NCBI GenBank assembly: GCA_018105865.1 | Contig: CM030852.1 | Coordinates: 8,258,034 to 8,322,033, forward strand | Reading direction: 5' to 3' | Length of the DNA stretch: 64,000 nt | Source: Metaphire vulgaris | Lineage: Eukaryota; Annelida; Clitellata; Crassiclitellata; Megascolecidae | Position numbers and translations under genes: made by a program | Part shown: positions 1 to 11,314 of the stretch, one piece after another | Numbering within the stretch: the first letter of the stretch is position 1 | Layout: every line of letters begins with the position of its first letter | Notes under the pieces: generated by a model | What the model saw: the letters and a program-made list of their open reading frames with translations, nothing else | Databases searched by the model: none | What the model was told of the DNA's origin: nothing

Positions 1-59
1 AGTTTTCAGTTCTCGTTTAAATGCTACTAGTGTCTTTCCCACAGTTGTTGATGATGGCT

Positions 60-815
60 AGGTGTACGGACATTTAATCCTGTGACACTTAATCACGCAA
101 CAGTTAATCACATGGACATTTAATCATGTGACAGTTAATCACGTGACAGTTAATCACCTCGGTTTGGAGGTCCAGGTCTTAAACCTTCTAAAATTTCTAT
201 TTTATATAAAAAACAAATAATGGAAGAACGAGTTATAACCGATATTTTACAATTTTGTGACGATCTTCTGCTGCAATTTCTATTTGACTTAACAAACAAA
301 TAATGGAAGAACAAGTTATAACTGATAGTTTACAATTTTACAAATCTATTTATATAAGTTCTTGATATTTTCACATTGTTTTGTAACAATTTTATTCCGC
401 TGCAATAAAGCCTATGCAGTCAGTTGAGGCCTACCACTGAGGCTGCCTGCTGCCCTTCGAGGGATAAGCGCTCGGCAAGTTGCGAATTTGACTGATTAGT
501 AATGTAAACAAAGTCCAGCAATTAAAGTTTCTACTGTATGTCTCCCTCGAGAGGTTAAAATTTAAGGATGGAGTGAGAAAACCCCGCTATTTCCAGGTTA
601 TTAACTGTGCGATATTAACTGTCTTATGAGCAAATAACACTGTTTTGATTAAATGTCCATATAATTAGCTTTTGCATGATTAACTGTCGTAAGATTAAAT
701 ATCCGCGTGATCAAGTGTCGCTTGGTTAAGTGTCGCGTGATTAAATGTCCACACGATTAAGCATAAGTGATTAAGTGTCTCATGATTAACTGTCGCATGA
801 TTAAATGTCACCAAA
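60..815. mobile_element. Element with terminal arrays of short inverted repeats
   Basis: The left end (about 60-165) is an array of short units built on CAGTTAATCACGTGA and ACATTTAATC. The right end (about 640-815) is the same array in the opposite orientation (TGATTAACTGTCGCATGA, TGATTAAATGTCC). The arrays face each other across about 480 bp with no convincing coding sequence. Such repeated-motif ends suggest a non-autonomous DNA transposon whose terminal repeats have expanded. I cannot name a superfamily and see no clear target-site duplication. Confidence 0.55.
211..339. repeat. Two-copy direct repeat, about 84-bp spacing
   Basis: A 46-bp segment beginning AAACAAATAATGGAAGAAC is present at 211-256 and again at about 294-339 with a few substitutions. 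It lies inside the element with terminal arrays. Confidence 0.65.
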
Positions 816-1019
816 CTGGCAGGCTAGTCCAAACTTTGGCAGCCACCACCAGAAACATGCGGTCACCAATGATAATGTGGTGTGTAAACAGAACAACAAA
901 GACTTGACGCAGATTGCAATCGATGTCAGGTGTCTGGCAGAAGTCAGCCGATGATGTTACAACTACATTGCCATTGAATGTCATATCAGACAATAGAGGC
1001 TTTATTTTCTTTAACTAAC

Positions 1020-1057
1020 CTTGTCAAGTCCTTTCATTATATCCAATGGGAGACCCT
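1020..1057 (-). CDS. NLN/THOP1-like: M3 oligopeptidase exon 5 (38-nt micro-exon)
   Basis: The acceptor is TTTTCAG|AGGGTC and the donor AAG|GTTAGT. Completing the split codon of exon 4 gives [13 protein letters not shown], matching the family segment ELGGLPEDFLNSLEK. The exon ends in phase 0. Its small size lowers certainty, but phase, splice sites and residues agree. The following exon is not visible in 1-1019. Confidence 0.72.
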
Positions 1058-4000
1058 CTGAAAACAAAAATAAATGACACAGTTGGTCACAATAAACAAT
1101 GTTAAGCTTTTGAATGAATGAATGAATGAATATGTTTTATTATTTCCAAAAGAACGATAAACAATGTACAATGAACAATGTACAATAGCAATTACAATAA
1201 TTGAGTTCAATTGAGTACAGTGACATTGAGGAGACTTTGGTAATACAAGCAAGACTAATTTATAACACACAGTATTTAAGATTGAGAGAATGAATAATAA
1301 ACATGAAAATATATAAAGAGTGCGAATATTGAAATTGCTAATTAATTAATTAATAAGGAATAAAATGCATAGTAAAAAGAACGTCATTATAGATAATTTA
1401 TAGTCAATGCAAGGTTTAATAATGGAAATAAAAGATACCAAAAGGGGGTAAACTCCCACCAGTAGGTACCTTGAATAAAGTAATTAATTTGAAATATATA
1501 AGTAACAGTTATATGGTATTTAAGCAGACAAATTTATTAATTAAGGGTAAAAATAGGGATAAATATAGAATGAGTACACAATTTAGTAAATGTTAGATAT
1601 AATAAAATATTTACTTTTAATTTTAAAATCATTTAGATTAGTTAGATTTTTTAATTGAATGGGTAGGCTATTCCAAATACGAGGGCCAAAGAATCATATG
1701 GTAAAGTTCTAGTATTAGTACAGGCAAAAGAAATAGTGAAGCTTTCTGATACGGAATGACTGGAAACTGGACAGACATTCGCTCTGGCCGGATAGTGTGG
1801 TAGTTGGCAATATCTGGATTCACCAAATACCTATGTCATGAAACTAGCGAATCCAAATATTGATTTTTGCTTTAGTTTTTAATTTTTTAATGAATTGATT
1901 TTAGCCTAACAGATCTCGTACAACGTTCACTTTGAAGTTGTAATTGTGATTTTAAAACTTGTCAAGATACTTTATGCTTGTGGGACATGTGATAGCTTAC
2001 TCAGTCTTTTTAGAAGACTTGCAGGGTCATTCTAATTCTGTGTGGTAGGACTAATATTCACTTTGAATCCGGATCTGGCAAATGTTGACCCAAAATATCC
2101 AGATCCGGTGGAAAATATACATCCAGTCATTCCCTACTTCCTGAAACAGAAATGTCTAAGGTTCACTTTTAAACTGAGCTACCGGGTACTGTATGTACTC
2201 AATCAGTGGTTTTCACACAGGCTTACTTAGCCTCCTAAACCACTTAAAATCACATTATTATATTATATTATAATCTTAAATACCATGATAAGTCATACTA
2301 AGACCTTTGACTATAAGGCTCATTCAAACATACTTAATCAAGGTTTTGATTCAAGGGGGCAAATGGGGCAACATAGTCTCTTATAACCTCTGCTACTCAA
2401 CTGCCTACCTCACTGCCTGCAAGTGGTGCCCCTGTTACAGGCAGAGAATGAGCAGACTACCGAATACCACCATTATAAGTGAGAAATAATAAGACAATGG
2501 TTCCATTGGGAGAAGATCTTTGATAGACAATGGCAAGGGAGGCAGATGAACCAATTTCTCTCTTAGTGGGCAGCAGCAGGACAGTAGCAAGCAGAAGTGA
2601 AAGTTTATCTAGTTATTCTGTTCACCAGTATTGATTGTTTTATATGAAGGCGAGATACCAGTCCAACTGGCATAAAGGCTTAGTGGCCACAAGACTTTAC
2701 TTGCTAGACATGGGTTGAAAATCAACGAATAAATTACTAGCTATCCATATAACATAGTCCCTGACAATAGTCGGATTTCACACTGAGCAATTGATATAAA
2801 AATGACGTCTTCAGAATAAGTTGGGGTTTACATGACAATTGTCAGGTTTCCACCTGGCACTGCGATTTCCTGTGTCCGACAATTGTCGAGCTTCACACTA
2901 AAGGGTTAAGGATAAATCCAAAACATATAGACATAAATATGTCAGTTATTGTTGTAGAATTATTTATTATATATAAAAAATTAAAAATAAATACAAAAAG
3001 TATAAATAAATATATATATATATAAAGTTTTTAAAAAGTTGAGTTAACCTCTAACAAATTTAAGTTACCTTGATTTTGAAGAATTAGGCATTTTAAGAAA
3101 CACAAAGTGCCTACTTGACCAAATTTCTCTGCAATTAACCAAAAGCATAAAATCAATCACCAAGTTCCTCTGCTGTGAACTCCAATGTTGTATTTTCTTC
3201 ATTGAGGTTCTTGCTGAAGTCAATGCATAGATCACTCATTTTCTTCTTGATTGCCTTTATCTGACTCTGAATCTCCTCTGACAAGTGCAATCCTACAGAA
3301 AAGCGTTTTAATACTTCAGAGTCAAGCCCAGTTAATTTCACATTTAAAAAAAACTGTTCGTGCAGTGTGGCACTAAATAGAATTGACATTAACAGGAAAT
3401 CATAATGACCTCAAATTTCAGAGCCAGACACAGACTGTCATCATTGTGACATTTTGTAGCAGACATGCACTCTAAGGTGCATTCACAAGCAATAACATGA
3501 TACGTTAATGTGAAATTTGAAATATGGAAATGAGGCAAAGAACTGTACCTTTAAAAGTTTTAAATTATCAACTTGAAATACTGATTTCAGTTATCAACTG
3601 AAATTTCCTCACAATGTGGTAAATATTGGATAACAAATTCATTTATTTCAAAAACAAATGCGATTACTTATAATAAATTACAGCAAAAATAAAAGAAAAT
3701 CCTAATAAAGAAAACAATTTTAACAGAAATTAAAAGAAAAATACTGGTAACACTCCATTTAATCAATGCACAAATCTGCTAAAAACCCAAATAATACCAT
3801 TGCGTTTTCCCAGTTTGAGGAGTCTTTTGAGGTAACGTTTGGCTTCAGGCTTTAAATTTTCGCCAAACTTATTGTCTGCAGCCAAAAGGATTCTAAAAAT
3901 ATCTTCTCTCATGCTGAAAATCAAAATAAAGAGCTCATCAAATTACTTGAAAAGTCTAAACTATGCTTCAAAATCACTGCTGAACAATGAAACACTCCAC

Positions 4001-7000
4001 ACCCAGATATCGTAGCACCAACCTTTCAACCTTGTCATTGAAACAGTGGGGTAGTAAGATGCAAATAAATTACCAAACCACATCATTTTAACCCTTTCAC
4101 CATAGCAATCAGTATAGCCAAAACATGTATGTAGTGAAACCAAAAAATCGGTCTTACGAGGTGAAAGGGTTAATTAGTGGTACAGTTCTCTTAGATCAGA
4201 GTTTGCCAACCTCTTAGTGCCATGGCCCATGGAAGCCTTTTGTTCTTGAAAATTTTTGGTGGAACCACAATCAAACTACGGACACATATTTGCAAATAAT
4301 GTGTAGCAAAACGCTTATTCATATGAAAGTTATTTCATGCCATTTTTGCTAATAAATGCTTCAATGCAAATGTGCTCACAAAGTCAACAGTTACAAACTT
4401 TTTGAACTTACAGTTTAGGTATTATAATAAAAAAACTACTGGTAATAACTATTTTTATAATACCAGTTAGAAGAGTTGCTATTACTAAAAAGGTAGAGCA
4501 AAACATTTCACAATAAAATACCAGCTTAAAGGCTGTCCAACTTTAATACGAGTGCCTTTGCATCCTAGTACTGCAAATTCATTTTATATTTGGCTTAATG
4601 TTTGATGCTGCAACTGTGTCTATTTTTTGTAGCTGCATAACCCTGTTTCACACAAATACATTGAGGCGAACAACTGTATTATTATTATTATTATTAATGT
4701 TACTTGGTTGTTAATGCACATTAAGTCATTCACTAAGTGAAGAATCGTAAGTGCGGGGTGCGTCACGTGACCTTAACAGTGTAGGCCACACTGAGAGTAC
4801 AGCTCTCAGTCGGTGTCTAAAAACAATCAGCGAAACAGTTAAGTCCAAAGTGACAGATTTCGGTAGATTGTTTCAAACAGTAACGTGCAAATAGCTCGTT
4901 TTGCTGAAATGGAAAATTCCTCTTCCAATCAGCACCAAAAGTTGACAAGTGGCATTGAACTTTTGCCTCATATAGAAATCAGAATTAGATCTCCGACAAT
5001 AGTGACTTGAATGGGCATTGCATAGAAATAATATAGACTGAATCAGGTTTTTTCCTGCCACAACAGTATTGTGTAGTGGTCGACCGATACGGGTTTTAGG
5101 CCGATACACCGATACAGATCCTTTCAGATACATTAGAAAGGCTGTATAGGTCAGATACCGATACCAATACTCTGGGGCCACCCATATAGTACGTACCCAA
5201 AAAGGCATATTTTCACCTACCTCTTGTTGCACACCATAAATTTTTGGACCCCCCCCCACTATGAGTACGTACCATCCCCTCCCAGTGCTAAATTAATATA
5301 ACTCGCTTTAATATTGGGACCTATGTTCTGGTGACTGTTGGATACTTCTATTTTAATAGACTGCTACGCTCGAGCATTCTGCAACAACCCCATAAACACT
5401 CCCTCCACCAAGTCTCCGCCAATTATTTAATAACCGTGGGAACAACATTTGTGACCTTTTGTTTGACCGTGAAAAAGTAATTGTGTTCAAATCTAATGTT
5501 TGTGTGAATATAATTCAGTCTTTTACGCGATCAGTTTTTAATTGTTATGTAGGCTATTTATTAGGGATCAATCGGAAATCGCTTCAAACATTCTAATAGG
5601 CCGATTATTACATTTTATGCAAATATTTGCCCGCATTAAAGTCGTTAAAACCACCCACATTGTGGCTTAAAGTCGTCATCCTTGTCTTCCTCTTTTCTCC
5701 ATATCTCTTCCTCTTCATCTACCTCTGAAAGCAGACACTGCATTGGCATAGCACCATTGGCTAAGCTGGGGTCAATTGCGTAATTAATGCGGCTCCAAGT
5801 CATCGTCTCCCTCTCCCTCTCCCTGCTAACTGTCTCTCTGTGTCTCTATCTCTGTCAATAGACAATTTGCTCTCGTCTCTGTCCTGGCATGGTACCAACA
5901 ATAGGCTAAAGTTTACTATTTAAAGTGTCAATAGTCATTAATGTGGTTTCAAGTCATGGCCCTCTCTTCATCTCCGTTTCTATATAAATTGTCTCTCCTC
6001 TCTCTCTGTCTCCCTCTCCCTCTGATTTTAAGTGGTTCATGACTGTTTCAGACAAATTGAAACAATTACCTATATGGGACAAGTGGTACCCAGTCTGTTT
6101 GTACTCGGAACCGCAAACATTTTCATCAAGCAAACGTTTAATGTGGCCTACATGCCGGCGAATGGACGGTGCCGTCTCAGGAGAAATAACTTATGTCATT
6201 TATGAGTTGTATCAGAACCGATGCGCCGGCAGATACAAGCAGATGTATCTGAATCGGCAGATACAAGCCGATGTATCTGAATCGGCTCGATACCGATGTG
6301 CCAATGCCTGTATCGGTCTATCACTAGCATTGTGGAACCTTTTTTTGCAGAAATGTATGAATTTGTTTAATAAAACTAGATAATTTTATGGCTTTCAAGG
6401 TTTATAGCGACTTTATATAAATGTGCAATAATCCATGTTTTAATTAAAGCTTAAACCACAATGAGCTATAATAAAAGGGATAGATAAATATACATAAAAT
6501 ATATAAAACAAATCGGACAAAAAATATGTTCTTTAATATTTTCCCTCAAAAAACACACTGGATTTAATCAATTTTTGAGTCTTCCATATAACCCTTCTAC
6601 TTGCATCACAAAACCATGGGTTCCGTGTAACACTTTGGAACACTATGTCCTAGATAATGGATGCTGCAAACAGTCAACCTCAGAAGCAAATGTGAAAGTT
6701 TTCATCCATTCATTGTCAGCAGTTTTAACATCATAGTCATTATTCAAATAGTGCTTTGCAAAATTTAATGATTCAGGTGACTGAAAATTGCATGTAAAAA
6801 TCACTATGGCATTGTCCCTCCATGCTACAGCAAATATATATTACACACACACACACACACATATATATATGTATTTGATTCAGTTTGGCATGATGGGCTG
6901 TGGCAAGCAATGAGAAATTTTGGAATTGAAGAAAAATTAATAAATCTAATCTGAACGGTTTATAGAAAAGCAGAAAACGCTGTGAGGGTGGAACATGACC

Positions 7001-10000
7001 TAACAGAATGGTTCAAGACAGAAGTAGGAACAAGACAAGAATGTATTCTTTCACCAACGCTGTTTATCATAATTCTTAAGGCCATATACAAAATAGCAAC
7101 CAAAGACTTAAAAATTGGTGTAAAGTGCTATGGAGAAAAAATTTCTAATTTAAAGTTTGCAGATGACATCACCTTGCTTGTAGAATACAGGAAAGGTCTA
7201 CAAAAACTGACAAAGTCAATATCACGACCAAAGATTCGGCCTTACAATAAATGCAGCAAAAACTAAAACCATGGTTGTCAGCAAAACAGGAGAAAAGAAG
7301 ATGCAATTAACTCTAGAAAGTACAGAAATTGAACAGGTCAAAAGCTTTACATATGTAGGAGGACAAATAACAAGCATTTGGAGCCACCAAGAAGACATCA
7401 AACAGAAAATAGCAAAAGGATTACAAACAATGGGAAGACTGAAACGCATCTGGAACTCTAAAGAAATCAAAATAAGCACCAAAATCCAAATCTACAACAC
7501 CGTTCTCATTCCACAAATACTATGTGGATCTAAAACCTGGGTCACAAAAAGAGAAGATGAAAAAAGACTACTCGTTGCAGAAATGAGCTGCCTAAGAAGA
7601 ATTCTTGGAGTTAGTAGACTTCAAACACTTAGAAATGAAGATATATAGCAGCAGATTAGGCTAAAGAATACCATCATGGACAAACTCAGAAAAAGGAGGC
7701 TAACATGGTATGGACATGTAAACAGGATGGAGGGCTCGAGACTTCCAAATAAAGCACTTTACACCAGTGGCGGCTCCACCGGGGGGGCCAGGGGGGCCCG
7801 TGCCCCCCTACTGAGATACTGGCCCCCCCAGTGGCCCCCCTGTTGAGACCCTATACTATATATATATATACTATACTATATATAAAAATTTACCAAAAAA
7901 TATTTAAAAATTGCAAATTTGCCAAAATTGGCCCAAAAATTGCAAACAAAATTGCAAAAAATTGCCTAAAATTTGCAAAAAATTGCCTAAAATTTGCACA
8001 AATTGCCTAAAATTTGGCAAAAAATTTTCTCGCCCCCAAGAAAAGTGTGAAATGACGCTACTGTACTTAATACTACATACCTAACAACAAATGGTTGGCC
8101 CCCATGATTAGAAGTTGCCACCCCAACGGCCCCCCCCACTTGCCAAATCCTGGAGCCGCCACTGCTTTACACATACAAGGAAGGTAAAAAAAAGGAAGAG
8201 GCAGGCCCAGAAAAAAATGGATAGACAACATAAAAGAAGATTTCAAAGAAAGACAACTGACAATAATGCAGAAGAAAACTAACATTAGACAAAAGAGCCT
8301 GGAAATGTTTTCTGACTAGCTATTACCACTAATGAGTTGGCAGAGAGCAATTATGATGATGATGATGATATATACAAATATATTATCCAATTTGATTCTT
8401 GGTCAAAACCCAGACAACTTTTCCTCTACTTAACATGGTTATATTTGTGAACATACACTATAACTTTGCTCTCTAAATTTATCACTTCTTTTCTGCATAA
8501 AATTGTACTTGGTGTTCCTTAGGAGTTTCACATTTTATATTAATGGCTTTATAAGTTTATATAAATTTTCATCCTTCTATCTGTCTGACATTTTACTAAG
8601 CCATCACCTTGCTAATCTGCTAATCTGACATCAGCTGGCATATCCCATCAAGTGCTCTGCATACGATAGCAATAACAATTACACTGGACATAGAATAGCA
8701 ATAACAATTACTCTGGACATAGTATACACCGAGGCCATTCCTGCCTAAACTAGGTCTAAACTAACCCTAATGAATAATCACTTAAGAGTCCTGGTGTGTT
8801 ATGTTGAAGGTAGACTGTACCTATCAGTATTAAATGCTTATTCAGTGTCAAATCAACCAGTGCTCCCCATGTTACCATGTCAACTGAAAAGAGAGTGCAA
8901 AAAGAAATGCAAATTTCTTTAGTAAGAAAGCAAACCTGACTTCAACATCAAATTCAGAGAGTTTCTTATCAGCAGCAACACTTGCTTCCCTGAGTTCTTT
9001 ATCTGGAGAGACATGCTGGGCAAAGTCCAGCAGATTCCGTCGTGTATGGTACTCAGCTGTATCTTCAGCCAGAACCTCATTAAACAAAAACACTTCTGTA
9101 TTGGCACTTCTTTTATTGAATGATGAAATAGTACAATATACACTCTGAGCCAATAAAAGCCAATCCTTATTATTTTGGCAATAACTTTGTCAATTTTGAA
9201 AAAGCTTCATAAACTCTCTTTGGTTTTTATTGGCTCACAGTGCATATCACATGCTGACAATCAGTATTATTTTAAAGCATCTAAACAAACAGTACTTGAG
9301 CAAATAATATCAGAGTCTCAACACAATTCTAAGCATTAACAAATGTTAAAGTATAAATGCTCAAAACTGCTCAGAACCTGCTAGAATCGAGTTTCTGGTC
9401 CAAAACTTAAAGCAAATATCTGTCATAGATTCAGAAGGAATATGCTTTGCCTCAGACATTATAAATTACAGTTCAGGTAAACATTTCATTTGATATGGGT
9501 GACATGTCAAAATTCAGAACCATCATAACTACTGTTGGTAGGCTTTTTATTTATTTTTTATCTTATTTATTTAAAACCATCTAAAGATTAAGTCTATCAA
9601 TGGCAATACTTAGCAATTTTTTTCAAAGCAAAATTGTAAAAGCCAATCTTTAAAGAGTATTTTGCATTAAATTTACTTTCTTAGGCTAGTTAGTTAGTTA
9701 ATTAGTTAGTAAGTCAATTTTATATAGCACAGAAACATGGAAGAAGGACCAAAGTCAAGAGCGCTTCACACTTTATACGAGATCTCATAAAAGTACATTT
9801 CAAGTTTCCTTGCGAACAAATCGAGATTCAACTCTCTTGTCACGTGGTCGGGTAGTGCATTCCAGAGAATAGGATTTCCACACGTGACAGATCTCTCGCC
9901 AAATTTCGCCGTCTGAGATGGAGGAGGAATGACCAGTTTGACGTTTCAACTGGATCTTAGTTGCAGACGCCTGTCAGTAGGTGGAGGCATCAGGACCAAA

Positions 10001-10506
10001 GCAGCCAAGTAGTCCGGGAAAGGGCTGGATCATGCAAGGCTCAGAACGTTAGGATACACCTCTTATAGGCAATACGCTCTGAGATACGAAGCCAATTAAC
10101 TTATCTTTCAACAAAGGGGAGATGTGTTGCTAGTGTTTTTCTGGTTCAGGTATTCCAAGTTTAATTCATCATATTCATGCTGGTTACTGATAAATGAATT
10201 GGAATCTTTAAAACCCATTAGATTTTGTCATGTTTTCACTCATGACATTGTGATAAACACTGAATGATAAGCTTGGTCAAATTCTCTCGAGTCCCCACTG
10301 CGGTTTCAATCAGATAATCATCATAAAAATTCAACAAAATAGGTCTGCTTCTGTACCCATTTCATTTTACTACTGCATTTCAATTTGCAACAGTGATCTA
10401 AAAGCCCTGGCCTGTGGGCCAATTTTGGCTCACAAAGGTGTTTTGTTAGGTGTGCAAGTGTGTGTGTGTGTGTGTGTGTGCATGTATGTGAGCGTGCCTG
10501 TGAGTG

Positions 10507-10546
<40 letters not shown>

Positions 10547-10937
10547 CACACACAAGTGCCAAAATTTTCCCTGCTCAAGTGTTCAATTGAAATTGGAAGT
10601 AACTACTGAGCGAGGGGAAATTCTCCCAAATGACAAACTTCTTTACCCGAATGACATTGTCATAGTCGAGTTGTTCAGGAGTCAAAGCGGCGACAGAATC
10701 GTAGATGGCCTTCGTCTTCTTCATCAACTCATCGGCCTCCATATGGATATCACTCGGTGTGAGATTCCATCGCATCCTATTTCCAGGACAAGACATCCTA
10801 TTTCTTCTAGAAATAGTGTGGATTGACAAACAACTTCTACTGATCAACGGCGAATATAAATCCTTGCAGACTATAATCGAAAATCTACTCAAAACGACGC
10901 GATAATACTTTCTTATAAAGAGACAACGAACAGCCAT
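1020..10937 (-). CDS. NLN/THOP1-like: Neurolysin/thimet oligopeptidase-like M3 metallopeptidase, 5' five exons (partial)
   Basis: Five coding exons on the minus strand (10937-10647, 9075-8936, 3913-3798, 3292-3161, 1057-1020) join in phase (0, 2, 1, 1, 0) to 717 nt, 239 codons. The product matches the N-terminal helical half of the M3 zinc oligopeptidases, which cut short peptides in cytosol and mitochondria. Diagnostic segments are RWNL near the start, [36 protein letters not shown] and [12 protein letters not shown]. The HEFGH zinc site lies further 3', beyond the left edge. The 47 residues before the second methionine start MAVRCLF, are rich in R and poor in acidic residues, and resemble the neurolysin mitochondrial presequence. 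Neurolysin is therefore favoured over the cytosolic thimet oligopeptidase, though one gene may serve both roles in an invertebrate. Introns hold many transposons. Confidence 0.88.
1110..1760 (-). mobile_element. Decayed LINE 3' end (minus strand)
   Basis: Minus-strand translation near 1740-1640 gives [16 protein letters not shown], the usual C-terminal RT-domain ending of CR1/L2/jockey-like LINEs. An AT-rich 3' region follows and ends in a (TTCA)n microsatellite tail at 1111-1131. It lies in intron 4 of the peptidase gene. There is no intact ORF. Confidence 0.55.
2202..2272 (+). mobile_element. 3' tail of LINE family C
   Basis: The stretch from CAGTGGTTTTCACACAGG to the TTATATTATA run is nearly the same as the 3' end of the LINE at 56337-56422. 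It is a short 5'-truncated copy. Confidence 0.65.
2761..2905. repeat. Three diverged direct repeats
   Basis: GACAATAGTCGGATTTCACAC (in two parts: GACAATAGTC and GGATTTCACAC), GACAATTGTCAGG and GACAATTGTCGAGCTTCACAC-like units occur near 2762, 2838 and 2878. They may be remains of a MITE. The remainder of 2273-3160 is AT-rich intron with no gene seen. Confidence 0.35.
3161..3292 (-). CDS. NLN/THOP1-like: M3 oligopeptidase exon 4
   Basis: The acceptor is TTCTGTAG|GATTGC and the donor CTTG|GTGATT, 132 nt, phase 1 to phase 1. It encodes [19 protein letters not shown], then [17 protein letters not shown] and FTAEEL. The CIDFxKNLNE segment is a hallmark of thimet oligopeptidase and neurolysin. Confidence 0.92.
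3798..3913 (-). CDS. NLN/THOP1-like: M3 oligopeptidase exon 3
   Basis: The acceptor is TTTTCAG|CATGAG and the donor AATG|GTATTA, 116 nt. It completes the split serine codon of exon 2 and encodes [15 protein letters not shown], then [17 protein letters not shown]. This is the conserved step from the SMR motif to the GKRNG motif. No other long ORF marks this exon; it was found by phase and motif. Confidence 0.88.
4088..4173. mobile_element. 86-bp piggyBac-type MITE
   Basis: TTAACCCTTTCACC at the left end is an exact inverted match to GGTGAAAGGGTTAA at the right end. Both outermost tetranucleotides are TTAA, the piggyBac target site, and CCCTTT is a common start of piggyBac terminal repeats. 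It lies in intron 2 of the peptidase gene. Confidence 0.6.
4197..6647. mobile_element. Decayed hAT-like element (outer)
   Basis: It starts CAGAGTTTGCCAACCTC and ends in GGAACACTATG. It is flanked by TCTTAGAT (4189-4196) and TCCTAGAT (6648-6655), a candidate 8-bp target duplication with one mismatch. GGAACC-type motifs near both ends fit hAT elements. A second element is inserted at 5074-6326. No transposase is readable. Confidence 0.4.
5074..6326. mobile_element. hAT-like element with ACCGATAC-rich ends (nested)
   Basis: The left end TAGTGGTCGACCGATACGG pairs with the right end CCTGTATCGGTCTATCACTA in inverted orientation. Flanks GTATTGTG (5066-5073) and GCATTGTG (6327-6334) are a probable 8-bp duplication. 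A 30-bp direct repeat (GGCAGATACAAG ... TGAATC) is found at about 6228-6287. The interior has CT-rich tracts (5660-6025) and no gene I recognise. Confidence 0.62.
6842..6872. repeat. (AC)n/(TA)n microsatellite
   Basis: An ACACAC run is followed by ATATAT directly before the LINE fragment that starts near 6880. Confidence 0.85.
6875..8368 (+). mobile_element. LINE reverse transcriptase fragment, interrupted by a MITE
   Basis: The plus-strand reading gives [16 protein letters not shown], then TGVRQ-type [22 protein letters not shown] (RT catalytic box), a frame break near 7200, [48 protein letters not shown] and [14 protein letters not shown]. After the insertion at 7765-8164 it continues as [18 protein letters not shown] and ends in a (GAT)n tail at about 8350-8368. 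This order is typical of the RTE/LOA-type 'craniofacial development protein 2-like' RTs. The 5' half is missing, and frameshifts and stops make it inactive. Confidence 0.75.
7765..8164. mobile_element. hAT MITE with CAGTGGCGGCTCC ends
   Basis: CAGTGGCGGCTCCACC at the left pairs with CCTGGAGCCGCCACTG at the right. An exact 8-bp duplication CTTTACAC flanks it (7757-7764 and 8165-8172). The interior is G/C homopolymers and an ATTGCxAAAATTTGCC-type degenerate repeat. Near 8040-8064 it contains GTGAAATGACGCTACTG, the right end of the MITE at 52972-53235. Confidence 0.85.
8369..8871. other. Intron 2 sequence, no gene seen
   Basis: AT-rich intronic DNA. The only structure seen is a two-copy direct repeat (ATAGCAATAACAATTAC ... 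CTGGACATA) at about 8664-8722. Confidence 0.5.
8936..9075 (-). CDS. NLN/THOP1-like: M3 oligopeptidase exon 2
   Basis: The acceptor is AATGAG|GTTCTG after a T-rich tract and the donor is CAG|GTTTGC. The exon has 140 nt, is entered in phase 0 and left in phase 2. It encodes [21 protein letters not shown] and [12 protein letters not shown], which align without gaps to the family's early helical region. Joining to exon 1 leaves no gap or insertion relative to the human proteins as I recall them. Confidence 0.88.
9137..9247. mobile_element. Short inverted-repeat MITE in intron 1
   Basis: The left arm TATACACTCTGAGCCAATAA (to 9163) pairs with the right arm 9221-9247 over 27 nt with about two mismatches. 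The loop is 57 nt and AT-rich. It is probably a small foldback element. Confidence 0.5.
9686..10135 (-). mobile_element. LINE 3' fragment (minus strand)
   Basis: It starts in a (TTAG)n run, the microsatellite tail of the element. It then matches, in the other orientation, the sequence at 62600-63170 (motifs AGATCTCGTATAAAG, GTCACACGTGG, CTTGGCTGCTTTGGTCC). The plus-strand copy encodes the RT ending PLLWNALPGHVTRES, so both are 5'-truncated copies of one LINE family. Confidence 0.7.
10449..10555. repeat. (TG)n and (CA)n microsatellites
   Basis: A TG run at 10456-10480, a short unique stretch, then a CA run ending in TATATA at about 10509-10550. The TG and CA blocks can fold on each other. It is in intron 1 of the peptidase gene. 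Confidence 0.9.
10647..10937 (-). CDS. NLN/THOP1-like: M3 oligopeptidase exon 1
   Basis: The exon starts at ATG 10937 (MAVRCLF) and has a second in-frame ATG at 10796 (MSCPGN) just before the family-typical RMRWNL. A further in-frame ATG at 10958 gives seven more residues. The exon ends at 10647 on donor CGG|GTAAAG, phase 0. The use of 10937 or 10796 would decide mitochondrial or cytosolic location, as in vertebrate neurolysin. The first 47 residues have several arginines and no acidic residue until position 26. Confidence 0.82.
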
Positions 10938-11008
10938 GCATAGAAATTCTACACACACTTTCCGCTCTAAATTTTCTAAAAGAGGGCATCAGCAGAGAAT
11001 TAAATTAC

Positions 11009-11100
11009 AGGGTTGTCCAACTGGCGGCCCGCGGGCCGGATCCGGCCCGCGAGCCAGCTTCATCCAGCCCGCCACCGAGTTTGAGAAAAATTTTTTTTTG
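11009..11100. mobile_element. hAT-type left end (GTCCAACTGGCGGCCCGCGGGCC type)
   Basis: CAGGGTTGTCCAACTGGCGG followed by GCCCGCGGGCC resembles the widespread hAT ends that read as GTCCAAAC...GGCCCGCGGGCC. No matching right end was found before the next element. 11101-11314 shows nothing I recognise. Confidence 0.45.
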
Positions 11101-11314
11101 CTATAGGACCGGTTATTACCGTTATTTTATAGGACTATACTTGGACTAGGAGGTTACCAAATTGCTTACTTATCCGGACCACAGGTGACGGCGGTTATTA
11201 AACTAATTAGGCTACTTATTTGCTACTTAATTATTACTAACTTACTTACATTTGTCATCTCGCTGCAAGTCGCGTTCTCGCTCAGTTAAAATTTGACGCC
11301 GTTTTCAGCAGTTT

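Noticed and set aside
10321..10826. ORFs over the TG/CA repeats
   Set aside because: They are microsatellite translations (runs of VCVC and THTH); only the exon-1 part on the minus strand is real coding sequence.
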